Shown piece after piece: positions 45,129 through 53,184 of a stretch of DNA of 60,100 nucleotides. Within the stretch, counting starts at the first letter, position 1, and each line of letters starts with the position of its first letter. The notes under the pieces were generated by a model. That model was not told where the DNA came from and did not search any database. It saw nothing but the letters and a program-made list of their open reading frames with translations. The translations under genes and the position numbers were made by a program. Source of the DNA: Fidelibacterota bacterium SCGC AAA298-D23 (GTDB lineage Bacteria > Fidelibacterota > Marinisomatia > Marinisomatales > Marinisomataceae); NCBI GenBank assembly GCA_000402655.1, contig AQSI01000003.1:117679-177778 (forward strand), read 5' to 3'.

Positions 45129-45162
45129 TTCATTCTTTTGATAATTATGAAAATAAAATGCA

Positions 45163-45190
45163 AAAAACCCTCTATACTGAGGGTTTTTTG
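45163..45190 (+). terminator. Intrinsic terminator of groESL
   Basis: A6-CCCTC (45163-45173), loop TATACT, GAGGG-T6 (45180-45190): an 11-bp stem including the A/T tracts, with GC-rich core and terminal T-run. It lies 34 bases after groEL and 16 before folK, so the two operons are separated. Confidence 0.9.
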
Positions 45191-45206
45191 TTTGTAAAAT
45201 AGTATA

Positions 45207-45716
45207 ATGTTTAAAAACAAAGTTTATTTATCCATTGGATCTAATATTGGAGATAAAGAGTCAAACATTGCCTCATCTATAGCAATATTGGGTTCATATA
45301 TTGAAATTTCTAAGATAAAATCTTCTTCATTTTACAAAACAGAACCTCTCTATAATGAAAATCAACCATCTTTCCTAAATATTGTCATAGAGCTTGAGAC
45401 AACTTTTACTGCTTTTCAACTTTTAGATAAGATTCGTGAAATTGAAAAAATGTTAGGTAGAGAAGAAATAAGACAAAAAAATCATCCTCGAACAATTGAT
45501 ATTGACATAATAATTTTCAAAGATAGTTTTATTAATACTCCCGAATTACAAATACCACATCCAGGCGCTCTTTTAAGAAAATTTGTTTTGATTCCTTTAG
45601 CAGAACTTGCGTCTGATGAAATTTTTCCTAAAACTAATATTAAAATTGTTGATTTACTTGAAAAGTGTCCTGATACTTCAGTAGTTCAAAAACATATTAT
45701 TGATAAGAAAGCGTGA
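45207..45716 (+). CDS. folK: 2-amino-4-hydroxy-6-hydroxymethyldihydropteridine pyrophosphokinase
   Basis: FolK (HPPK) transfers pyrophosphate from ATP in folate synthesis. The 169 residues have VYLSIGSNIGDKESN at the start, FYKTEPLYNENQPSFLN in the middle, and HPRTIDIDIIIF with the catalytic aspartates. Normal size. It begins a new transcription unit after the groEL terminator and overlaps the deoxynucleoside kinase gene by 4 bases (GTGA). Confidence 0.95.
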   Translation: MFKNKVYLSIGSNIGDKESNIASSIAILGSYIEISKIKSSSFYKTEPLYNENQPSFLNIVIELETTFTAFQLLDKIREIEKMLGREEIRQKNHPRTIDIDIIIFKDSFINTPELQIPHPGALLRKFVLIPLAELASDEIFPKTNIKIVDLLEKCPDTSVVQKHIIDKKA

Positions 45717-46354
45717 AAGAACTAGATACATATATTGCAATTGAAGGACCAATAGGAGTTGGCAAAACCAGTTTAGCTAATATGATTGCAGATAAACTAA
45801 ACGCCAGGAAAGTTTTCGAAAAATTTGAGGAAAATCCTTTTCTAAAAGATTTTTATGATGATCCTGAATCAAATGCATTTCAGACACAAATCTTTTTTCT
45901 TTTACAAAGATATCAGCAGCAACAGAAAGATATTAGGCAATTAAATCTTCTGCAAAAGGGGGTTGTAACAGATTATATGTTTGAAAAAGATAGACTTTTT
46001 GCTGACTTTACTTTGAACTCAGAGGCAGAATTCAAGCTTTATTCACATGTTGCTAATATATTAGAAAAAGATATTGTTAAGCCAGATTTAGTAGTTTATT
46101 TGCAGGCAGATACTCCCAGACTTATGAAGAATATTAAAAAAAGAGGTAGAGATTTCGAGAAACATGTTACTCAAGATTATATCAATCAAGTTAATGAACG
46201 CTATCAAGAATTTTTTGTTAATTATGAAGAAGGTCCATTGTTAATTATAAATACAAATAATATAGATTTTGTAGAAAATTCAGAGGATTTTGATAACCTT
46301 CTTGATGAAATTCATCAGCCTCATCAAGGTATAAAATATTTTAATCCATCGTAA
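45713..46354 (+). CDS. Deoxynucleoside kinase (deoxyadenosine/deoxyguanosine kinase type)
   Basis: A 213-residue nucleoside kinase with the P-loop EGPIGVGKTS at residue 9, the substrate-side motif NPFLKDFYDDP, and FQTQIFFLLQRYQQ. This matches the dGK/dAK salvage kinases often paired with folK in low-GC and FCB bacteria. It phosphorylates deoxynucleosides for the dNTP pool. Exact base preference cannot be decided. It starts at GTG overlapping the folK stop. Confidence 0.9.
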   Translation: MKELDTYIAIEGPIGVGKTSLANMIADKLNARKVFEKFEENPFLKDFYDDPESNAFQTQIFFLLQRYQQQQKDIRQLNLLQKGVVTDYMFEKDRLFADFTLNSEAEFKLYSHVANILEKDIVKPDLVVYLQADTPRLMKNIKKRGRDFEKHVTQDYINQVNERYQEFFVNYEEGPLLIINTNNIDFVENSEDFDNLLDEIHQPHQGIKYFNPS

Positions 46355-46355
46355 T

Positions 46356-46499
46356 ATGATAAAATACATCATAGCAATAGCAGTTTTATGGTTTTTATAC
46401 AGGATTTCAACTAAAAAAGATGATAAAGTATTTATAAAAAAAGATACAAAAATTGATTTTAAAAAAGTAAAGGATGCAGAGTTTGAAGATAATGAATAA
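46356..46499 (+). CDS. Small membrane protein, DUF4834-like (47 residues)
   Basis: This short frame begins one base after the kinase stop codon and ends in an ATGAATAA overlap with the next gene. The 47 residues form one membrane helix (about residues 3-16), a lysine-rich linker and an acidic end VKDAEFEDNE. The layout recalls the DUF4834 proteins of Bacteroidetes, which end in a similar DxEFxE motif. Both overlaps and a sensible topology support a real gene despite the size. Function unknown. Confidence 0.6.
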   Translation: MIKYIIAIAVLWFLYRISTKKDDKVFIKKDTKIDFKKVKDAEFEDNE

Positions 46500-47076
46500 A
46501 GCTATAATTTTATTAATTGTCATTTTTATGACAAATTCAGTAAATGCTCAAGAAAAGATTCAAAATATAAATTTTCTTTTTGCAAATAATGGATATGGAT
46601 TTGGTTATGAATATGAAAAATTTCAAAAATCTAATATTTCAATTGGTTTAGATTTAAGATTTTATGACATAAGAAATGATGAATATCCAATTTATGATCC
46701 GTTTTATAATCAGTTTACAGTTGCTGGAGAAAAAGATATTTTACTCTTTCCATTATTTTTTAAAACTAATTACTATTTATTTGATGGTCAAATAGCAAAT
46801 AGCTTCAGGCCATATATAACTTTTTCTATTGGACCTTTTGTTGCCGTAGATGGCGATGAGACAATCTCAAGTTTTTCAAAAAAATGGAGAAGTACTGAAT
46901 CGCAAACTAACTTAGGTGCCTCTTTAGGATTTGGTGTTAATTTTTCCCAGCCTTCTGGAAATACATTATCTCTGGGTTTGGGGTATGACTACTTAAATGT
47001 AGATAAACCAATTCATTCCAAAGATGATTTTGGAGGAGGTTACCTTTTTCTAAAGTATCAGATAAATCGTGAGTAA
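46492..47076 (+). CDS. Exported outer-membrane beta-barrel-like protein
   Basis: I start at the ATG at 46492, which overlaps the previous stop and places a clean signal peptide (about residues 1-20, ending SVNAQ) at the N-terminus; an in-frame ATG 18 bases earlier adds a charged leader. The 194-residue product has alternating beta-strand-like segments rich in Gly, Phe and Tyr (GYGFGYEYEKF, TNLGASLGFGVNFS). This resembles OmpW/OmpA-type small barrels. No specific family is recognised. It overlaps rsmE by 8 bases. Confidence 0.7.
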   Translation: MNKAIILLIVIFMTNSVNAQEKIQNINFLFANNGYGFGYEYEKFQKSNISIGLDLRFYDIRNDEYPIYDPFYNQFTVAGEKDILLFPLFFKTNYYLFDGQIANSFRPYITFSIGPFVAVDGDETISSFSKKWRSTESQTNLGASLGFGVNFSQPSGNTLSLGLGYDYLNVDKPIHSKDDFGGGYLFLKYQINRE

Positions 47077-47791
47077 TTTTTCAATTGTCAATCAACAAAA
47101 TATTAAGAATTCAACATTTGTTCTTGATGAAAAAGAATCCCACCATGTTATTTCTGTCCTTAGACTTAAAATAAATGATCAATTAACATTAACAAATGGA
47201 CAAGGAACCATTTACCAAGCAATAATAAATGAGACTAATAAAAAGGCTGTGAAAGGTAAAATTTTAAGTAAAGAGCATATTAAATTAGATCAAAACTTCA
47301 AAATACATCTTGCACTGCCTTTAATTAAAAATAATAGATTTAAAATAGCTCTGGAAAAATCTGTTGAGCTAGGAGTTAATGAATTAACTCCAGTAAGATT
47401 TGATAAATCTGTAAAATCTTCAGTAAATCATGATAAGCTTTTATCTTCAATTCATTCTGCGTGTAAACAAAGTTCGAGAGCTTACTTTCCAAAGTTAAAT
47501 AAGCTAAAAAATTTTATTGAATGGAATGACTTTGAATCGGTAAATATAGTATGTTTGATAAATTCAGATAAAACTTTTGTTGAACAATTAAATGAAATTA
47601 AAAATTCATCAAAAAATAAAAAAATTAATTTAATTGTTGGACCTGAAGGAGATTTTTCAGATAGTGAAAAAAAAATTATAAATGAGAAAAATTTCATTAA
47701 AGTTAATCTTGGTAGAACTATATTAAGGACTGAAACTGCTATAGTTTCATTAATATCAATCATTAATGAATTACTGATAAATAATGACTAA
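47069..47791 (+). CDS. rsmE: 16S rRNA m3U1498 methyltransferase RsmE
   Basis: RsmE N3-methylates U1498 of 16S rRNA with SAM. The 240-residue protein has an N-terminal PUA-like part (HHVISVLRLKINDQLTLTNG) and a C-terminal SPOUT knot with LIVGPEGDFSDSEK and VNLGRTILRTETA, which are distinctive RsmE motifs. It starts at GTG overlapping the previous gene and overlaps the HIT gene by 8 bases. Confidence 0.94.
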   Translation: MSNFSIVNQQNIKNSTFVLDEKESHHVISVLRLKINDQLTLTNGQGTIYQAIINETNKKAVKGKILSKEHIKLDQNFKIHLALPLIKNNRFKIALEKSVELGVNELTPVRFDKSVKSSVNHDKLLSSIHSACKQSSRAYFPKLNKLKNFIEWNDFESVNIVCLINSDKTFVEQLNEIKNSSKNKKINLIVGPEGDFSDSEKKIINEKNFIKVNLGRTILRTETAIVSLISIINELLINND

Positions 47792-48128
47792 AACAATTTT
47801 CGAAAAAATAATTTTGAGGGAAATTCCTGCTACTATTCATCATGAAGATGATGATTTAATCATAATCGATGATATAAATCCAGTAGCGCCAATACATCTT
47901 TTAATCATTCCAAAAAAGAAAATCGAGACATTAAACGATTTGAATGTTGAGGACACTGAATTAATTGGCAAAATGTTTCATGCGGCTAAAAAAATAGCAA
48001 TCAAATTAGGTATTGATAAATCAGGATATAGGACTATTTTTAATTGTAATGAAGATGGAGGTCAAACAGTCTACCATATTCATCTTCATTTAATTGGAGG
48101 TAGATCTTTAGGATGGCCTCCAGGATAA
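47784..48128 (+). CDS. HIT-family nucleotide hydrolase (HinT-like)
   Basis: A 114-residue histidine-triad protein with the HIHLHLIGG catalytic motif near residue 97 and the typical ending GRSLGWPPG. HinT enzymes hydrolyse AMP-lysine and similar phosphoramidates. Size and sequence match HinT well. It sits 6 bases upstream of the smc gene, which may therefore be cotranscribed. Confidence 0.95.
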   Translation: MTKTIFEKIILREIPATIHHEDDDLIIIDDINPVAPIHLLIIPKKKIETLNDLNVEDTELIGKMFHAAKKIAIKLGIDKSGYRTIFNCNEDGGQTVYHIHLHLIGGRSLGWPPG

Positions 48129-48134
48129 TAAACA

Positions 48135-50240
48135 ATGCATATTTCAAAATTGGAAATTTTTGGTTTTAAATCTTTTGCAAAAAAAGAAACTGTTGTATTT
48201 GATTCAGGTATAACTGGCATTGTTGGCCCAAATGGTTGTGGTAAAACAAATATCGTAGATGCAATAAGATGGGTTTTGGGTGAGCAAAAAACTAAGAGAT
48301 TAAGAAGTTCAAAAATGGAAGATGTGATTTTTAATGGTGCTTCTAATGTAAAACCATTAGGTCTGTGTGAAGTTTTTTTAACAATTGAAAATAATAAGGG
48401 ATTGTTACCAGTTGAATATTCTGAAGTTGAAATTGGAAGAAGATTGTATCGTTCAGGTGAAAGTGAATATTTTATTAATAGAAATAACTGCAGATTAAAA
48501 GATATTTCTAATCTTTTTGTTGATACCGGACTGACCTCGGATGCTTACTCTGTTATTGAATTGAATATGATTGAACAAATTTTATCAGATAAAGACGATA
48601 GTAGAAGGCAAATGTTTGAAGAAGCTGCTGGGGTAAATAAATATAAAGCCAAAAGAAAATCTGCTTTGAGAAAGTTTGATTTGAATTCAAGAGATTTAGA
48701 AAGAATTGATGATATTATTTTAGAGATTGAAATTCAAGTCAAGGCATTAGATTTGCAATTAAAACGATTTAAAAGACATGAAAAACTTACAAGTGAATTA
48801 AAAGAATTAGAGCTAGATCTAGCCTCAGCTAGGATGACTGATCTTGAAAATGTTATTTTACCTCTTGAGGAAATGTTAAAGAAAAAGAATAAAGTTTTAC
48901 AAAAAACTAATTCAAAAAAAGAAGTTGAAAGCGTTGAATTTGATAATTCCAGAGAAGCATATTTAAAAGAGAAAGAATCTTTAGCGACAATGAAAGCAAA
49001 AGTTGATAAGCTTACAGAAAAGCTGCTTTTGGAGATTCAAGAAAAGAATCTAGAGTCATCCAAAGGAGTCGGATTGCTTGAAGACGAACTTCAGAAAAAG
49101 ATTAGTCAACTCAATCAATTCGATAAAGATTATATTAAAATTGTCTCAAATCAAGATGTAAATAATAGCTTATCAGATGAAAGCAAAGAAAAATTCAAAA
49201 ATAATAATTACACTGTAATTGAAACTGACAAAAAATATGAAAAATTAAAAGCGAGCATAGAAGATTATAAGGACAAAATAGATAAATATAGAAAAGAGCA
49301 AGAATTCGATTTTTCAAAAATGGATGAATCAATTAAAAAAATACAAGACAAAATTAATTCAAATAATCTTGAGTTAGAAAAAAAAGAAAATGATGTTAAC
49401 AAAGCATTTATCAAAATGGAATCAATAAGAGCAAAGCTTGATTCTGATAAATTCAGTAAAGATGATCTTTTTTATGAAATAAAAGAAGCTGAGATGAAAA
49501 TTGCAGAATCAAAAATTAAAAAAACTCAAATAGAGCAAAATATTATTGAAAAGTTTGGAAATGATGTTGTTTTAAGAGATGTTAAGGATTATAACATTTC
49601 AGATATGGTTTTTAGAGTAGAAAAGATAAAAAGAAGTATTGATTCTATTGGTCCAATTAATTGGGCAGTCAAAGATGAACATGAGGAAAAAACTGCGAGA
49701 CTAAATAATCTTTTAGAACAGAAAGCTGATTTAATTGATGCTGAAAATAATTTAAAAGAAGCTATTAAAAAAATTGATATGGTTGCCCAAGAACAGTTTT
49801 TTGATACATACAATCAAGTCAAAGAAAATTTTGAAAAAATGTTTACAGTATTTTTCAATGGAGGTAAGGGTTCAATTGAGTTATCAGATCCAAATGATCC
49901 CCTAAATTCAGATATAAATATTTTTGCTCAACCTCCCGGAAAAAGAAATAATACCCTAAAAATGTTATCTGCTGGTGAGAAGTCCTTAACTGCAATTGCA
50001 TTACTTTTCTCTATTTATCAATACAAGCCAAGTCCATTTTGTATCTTAGATGAAATTGATGCTCCGCTTGACGATATAAATATTAAAAAGTTTACAGATG
50101 TGATTAAAGATTATAGCAAAACTACTCAATTCATTATGGTAACTCATAATAAACTGACAATGGAATCAGCAGATTGTATTTATGGTGTAACAGCCGAAAA
50201 ACAAGGAATTTCAAAACTTATGTCCATTGATTTTTCATAA
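48135..50240 (+). CDS. smc: SMC-family chromosome ATPase, short and apparently hinge-less
   Basis: This 701-residue protein has both SMC half-heads. The N-terminal half has Walker A GPNGCGKTN near residue 32 and the conserved DxxR region RWVLGEQ. The C-terminal half (from about residue 500, SIGPINWAVKDEHEE) has AQPPGKRNN, signature LSAGEKSLTAIALLF, Walker B FCILDEIDAPLDD, and the H-loop VTHNKLTME. Between them lie only about 330 residues of mostly coiled-coil sequence, versus roughly 800 in typical bacterial SMC. The globular hinge with its conserved glycines is not seen; a non-helical Asn/Ser-rich stretch near residues 335-365 may be the turn. There is no zinc hook (no CxxC). The open frame is continuous. 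ScpA and ScpB genes are not in the window. Confidence 0.88.
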   Translation: MHISKLEIFGFKSFAKKETVVFDSGITGIVGPNGCGKTNIVDAIRWVLGEQKTKRLRSSKMEDVIFNGASNVKPLGLCEVFLTIENNKGLLPVEYSEVEIGRRLYRSGESEYFINRNNCRLKDISNLFVDTGLTSDAYSVIELNMIEQILSDKDDSRRQMFEEAAGVNKYKAKRKSALRKFDLNSRDLERIDDIILEIEIQVKALDLQLKRFKRHEKLTSELKELELDLASARMTDLENVILPLEEMLKKKNKVLQKTNSKKEVESVEFDNSREAYLKEKESLATMKAKVDKLTEKLLLEIQEKNLESSKGVGLLEDELQKKISQLNQFDKDYIKIVSNQDVNNSLSDESKEKFKNNNYTVIETDKKYEKLKASIEDYKDKIDKYRKEQEFDFSKMDESIKKIQDKINSNNLELEKKENDVNKAFIKMESIRAKLDSDKFSKDDLFYEIKEAEMKIAESKIKKTQIEQNIIEKFGNDVVLRDVKDYNISDMVFRVEKIKRSIDSIGPINWAVKDEHEEKTARLNNLLEQKADLIDAENNLKEAIKKIDMVAQEQFFDTYNQVKENFEKMFTVFFNGGKGSIELSDPNDPLNSDINIFAQPPGKRNNTLKMLSAGEKSLTAIALLFSIYQYKPSPFCILDEIDAPLDDINIKKFTDVIKDYSKTTQFIMVTHNKLTMESADCIYGVTAEKQGISKLMSIDFS

Positions 50241-50323
50241 AATAAATCATTTGTAGTATTCATTACTTTTAGACAAATTACGCCTGTTTTAATAACAAAA
50301 TTTAAAAAAGAGAAAAATAGTTT

Positions 50324-51007
50324 ATGGCAACAAAAATTAGACTCAAACGTATTGGTCGTAGAAATAGACCTTTTTATAGAATTATAATTATTGATTCAAG
50401 GAAAAGAAGAGATGGCTCTGCAATTGAGCAAGTAGGTTGGTACAACCCAATTGAAAGTAATAAAGAGAAAAATTATGTTTTAAAAGAAGACAGAATTCTT
50501 GAATGGTTAAAGCTTGGAGCACAAGTTACAGATCCTGTTAATAAATTAATGAAGAGGTCAGGATTAGCATACAGATGGCATTTAATGAAACAAGGATTAT
50601 CTGAAAAAGAAATTGATAAAGCTGTTGAAGAATGGAAGAAAGAGAGAGATAAGGTAATCCAAGAAAGAATCAAGGCCAATAAGGTTAAAAAAGAAAAATT
50701 AAAAGCTGAGAAAGCTGCTACTAAAGTTACCGAGGAAGCTCCAGCACAAGAAGCACCTGCAGAGGAAGTAGCTGAAGAAACTCCAGCAGAAGAAGCTCCA
50801 GCAGAAGAAGCACCTGCAGAGGAAGTAGCTGAAGAAACTCCAGCAGAAGAAGCACCTGCAGAGGAAGTAGCTGAAGAAGCTCCAGTAGAAGAAGCTCCAG
50901 CAGAAGAAGCTCCTGCAGAGGAAGTAGCTGAAGAAGCTCCTGCAGATGAAGAAGCTCCAGCAGAAGAATCTTTAGAACAAAAAAAGTCAGCTAAAAAGAA
51001 AAAATAA
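50324..51007 (+). CDS. rpsP: 30S ribosomal protein S16 with long Ala/Glu/Pro-repeat extension
   Basis: The first ~80 residues are a standard S16 (IRLKRIGRRNRPFYRIIIIDSRKRRDG is its core, in part). The protein continues to 227 residues with a helical linker, a long EEAPAEEVAEE-type acidic repeat (about residues 137-215) and a short lysine tail (KKSAKKKK). S16 usually has 80-90 residues, but extensions are known in Bacteroidetes-type bacteria. The extension is probably disordered and surface-exposed. trmD follows after 28 bases; rimM, which usually comes between, is absent. Confidence 0.93.
   Translation: MATKIRLKRIGRRNRPFYRIIIIDSRKRRDGSAIEQVGWYNPIESNKEKNYVLKEDRILEWLKLGAQVTDPVNKLMKRSGLAYRWHLMKQGLSEKEIDKAVEEWKKERDKVIQERIKANKVKKEKLKAEKAATKVTEEAPAQEAPAEEVAEETPAEEAPAEEAPAEEVAEETPAEEAPAEEVAEEAPVEEAPAEEAPAEEVAEEAPADEEAPAEESLEQKKSAKKKK
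50732..50968 (+). repeat. Tandem repeats coding the acidic S16 tail
   Basis: Repeated blocks such as GAAGAAGCTCCAGCA and GCAGAGGAAGTAGCTGAA encode EEAPA and AEEVAE units in the rpsP extension. Near-identical DNA copies imply recent duplication by slippage or recombination, so copy number may vary between strains. Confidence 0.85.
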
Positions 51008-51035
51008 GTTTCATTACTTAAATTCTACTTATCAT

Positions 51036-51719
51036 ATGGAAGTTTATATTATAACACCATTTCCTGATTCGATAAAAACTTTAATCGACAACAATATAGC
51101 TAATCAAGGGCTAAAAAAAGGTCACCTTAGTATTGAGATTGTAAATCTTAGAGATTTCACCACAGATAATTATAAAAAAATAGATGATGAACCCTATGGA
51201 GGAGGATCAGGAATGGTCATGATGTGTGAGCCACTTTTTGGTGCTATAGAATATTGTATATCAAAGTCAGAAAAAAAACCAAAAATAATTTTTCCATCTC
51301 CAAAGGGTAAAGTATTAAATCATAGTTTAAGTAGTAATCTTAGCACAGAAAGCTCTTTAATTTTCATCTGTGGTCATTATAAGGGTGTTGATGAAAGAGT
51401 TATTGAAAAATATGTCGATTTTGAAATATCAATTGGCGATTTTATCATTTCAAACGGCGAATTATCAACAATGATTATTTTTGATTCAATTGTACGTTTA
51501 GTCCCTGGTGTTTTGAATGATATAAATTCAGCCTTGACTGATTCTTTTGTTGATGATTTACTAGATGCTCCTTATTTTACGCGGCCAAGTGAAATTGATG
51601 GATTAAAAGTCCCAGATGTATTATTATCTGGCGATCATAAAGCAATTGAAAAATGGCGAAATGATAAAAAGTTAGAATTAACAAAAGATAGAAGACCTGA
51701 CCTTTTGGAGAAAGATTAA
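51036..51719 (+). CDS. trmD: tRNA (guanine-N1)-methyltransferase TrmD
   Basis: TrmD methylates G37 of tRNAs to prevent +1 frameshifting. The 227-residue trefoil-knot enzyme shows DEPYGGGSGMVMM near residue 51, FICGHYKGVDERV near 109 and the SAM-site segment SIGDFIISNGE. Normal family length. It lies between rpsP and rplS, the usual arrangement apart from the missing rimM. Confidence 0.96.
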   Translation: MEVYIITPFPDSIKTLIDNNIANQGLKKGHLSIEIVNLRDFTTDNYKKIDDEPYGGGSGMVMMCEPLFGAIEYCISKSEKKPKIIFPSPKGKVLNHSLSSNLSTESSLIFICGHYKGVDERVIEKYVDFEISIGDFIISNGELSTMIIFDSIVRLVPGVLNDINSALTDSFVDDLLDAPYFTRPSEIDGLKVPDVLLSGDHKAIEKWRNDKKLELTKDRRPDLLEKD

Positions 51720-51720
51720 A

Positions 51721-52041
51721 ATGACTAATACATTAAGAGAAGATATACCGAATTTTAAAGCAGGAGATGTACTTTCAATCTCAGTTAATGTTAGAGAAGG
51801 GCAAAAAGTTAGACAACAGTTATTTAAGGGTACTGTAATTGCTCGAAAAGGTTCCGGTATTGCGGAAACAATTACTGTCAGAAAAATTTCTAATGGTGTC
51901 GGAGTTGAAAGAATCTTTCCACTTCACTCTCCATCAATTGCATCCATAAAAGTTGATAGGGTAAATAAAGTAAGAAGAGCGAAATTATACTATTTACGTG
52001 GATTATCTGGCAAAGCTGCTCGACTTGCAGAAAAGAAGTAA
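51721..52041 (+). CDS. rplS: 50S ribosomal protein L19
   Basis: A 106-residue L19 at the 30S-50S interface. Typical features are FKAGDVLSISVNVREG, RKISNGVGVERIFPLHSPSI and the C-terminal RRAKLYYLRGLSGKAARL. It follows trmD by one base. The next gene starts only 3 bases after its stop. Confidence 0.97.
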   Translation: MTNTLREDIPNFKAGDVLSISVNVREGQKVRQQLFKGTVIARKGSGIAETITVRKISNGVGVERIFPLHSPSIASIKVDRVNKVRRAKLYYLRGLSGKAARLAEKK

Positions 52042-52044
52042 AGC

Positions 52045-53184
52045 TTGCCTTCTAGATCCATTCTATTTGTTTTAAGTTTATCTCACATGTCAAATCACAT
52101 CATTATGATGTTGATACCAAGTTTGTACATTAATTTGATTGACTTTTTTTCAATCAATGCATCTGAAGTAGGACTAATTTTTGGCATTGTAAGTTTTTGT
52201 TTTGGTGTCGGTTCGCTTCCAATGTCTTTTTTATATAATAAGTTTGGGCCAAAAAAATTAATTGTTTTTTCTCAATTAGGAATTCTATTGTCTGCTTTTT
52301 TGGTAAGCCTATCACAAAATGTTGCAATGTTTTCTTTCAGCAGTATTCTTTTAGGTCTTTTTGCAAGTATTCATCATCCAGTTTCTTTAACTTTAATATC
52401 TGAAATTTTTGATAAAAATATTGCTAAAGCAAATGCGTTTCATGGAGTATTTGGATCAATTGGAGTTTCCTTAGGTCCTCTAATATCATATTTTTCTTTA
52501 TTACATTTTAGTTGGCATTATGCATTTATTTTTACTGCAATCTTAAATGCTTTTTTATTGCCTCTATCTTTTAAGTTTATTCCAAACACCGAAAAGATAG
52601 ATATTATAAGCTTAAATGACTTTAGAGATAAAAAGCTAAACTCAATCTTAACGATTTTTTTTCTAATTTCTTTTGTTGTAGGCCTTTCATTTACTGTCTT
52701 TAATACCTTTATACCGTCAGTTTTTAATTTAGACTTTGGTTCGAATGCAAATTCAGTTGTATCCGCAATAATGTTAACAGGTTTTTTAGGACAAATTCTT
52801 TCGGGCTATTTAGGAGATAAATTTGACAGAGTTAAATTATTATCAACAGTTTTTCTTTTACTTCTTCCTTTATTTATATCAATTACTTTTGCTGGAAAAA
52901 AATTGATTGTAATTGTTTCAGTTCTATTAGCAATTTTTATGTACTCAATTCAACCATTAATTAATTCAATAATTAAAGATATTACACCATTGAAAATCAG
53001 ATCAGTAGTTTTCGGTTTAAACTTCTTTTTGATGTTTGGACTTTCAGGACTAGCAGCATACTTGGGTGGAATAATAGCAGATAACTATAGTTTTAAATTA
53101 ATTTTCCCTATATTTTCACTACTCTTTCCATTAGGAGTGTTATTACTTTATATGCTAAATATGAAAAGAAAGGTTAAAATTTAA
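52045..53184 (+). CDS. Major facilitator superfamily transporter
   Basis: A 379-residue protein with about 11-12 membrane helices and MFS loop features such as GYLGDKFDRVKLL between helices. The substrate is unknown; overall pattern recalls fosmidomycin-resistance-like efflux proteins. The TTG at 52045 is chosen because it gives a complete first helix; the next in-frame ATG (52087) would truncate it. It lies between rplS and yicC, and its last bases overlap the yicC start by one base. Drug or metabolite export is a guess from family only. Confidence 0.82.
   Translation: MPSRSILFVLSLSHMSNHIIMMLIPSLYINLIDFFSINASEVGLIFGIVSFCFGVGSLPMSFLYNKFGPKKLIVFSQLGILLSAFLVSLSQNVAMFSFSSILLGLFASIHHPVSLTLISEIFDKNIAKANAFHGVFGSIGVSLGPLISYFSLLHFSWHYAFIFTAILNAFLLPLSFKFIPNTEKIDIISLNDFRDKKLNSILTIFFLISFVVGLSFTVFNTFIPSVFNLDFGSNANSVVSAIMLTGFLGQILSGYLGDKFDRVKLLSTVFLLLLPLFISITFAGKKLIVIVSVLLAIFMYSIQPLINSIIKDITPLKIRSVVFGLNFFLMFGLSGLAAYLGGIIADNYSFKLIFPIFSLLFPLGVLLLYMLNMKRKVKI

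Noticed and set aside
50732..50968. Possible CRISPR or mobile repeat in rpsP
   Set aside because: The repeat is in frame, codes for Ala/Glu/Pro units and has no spacer structure.
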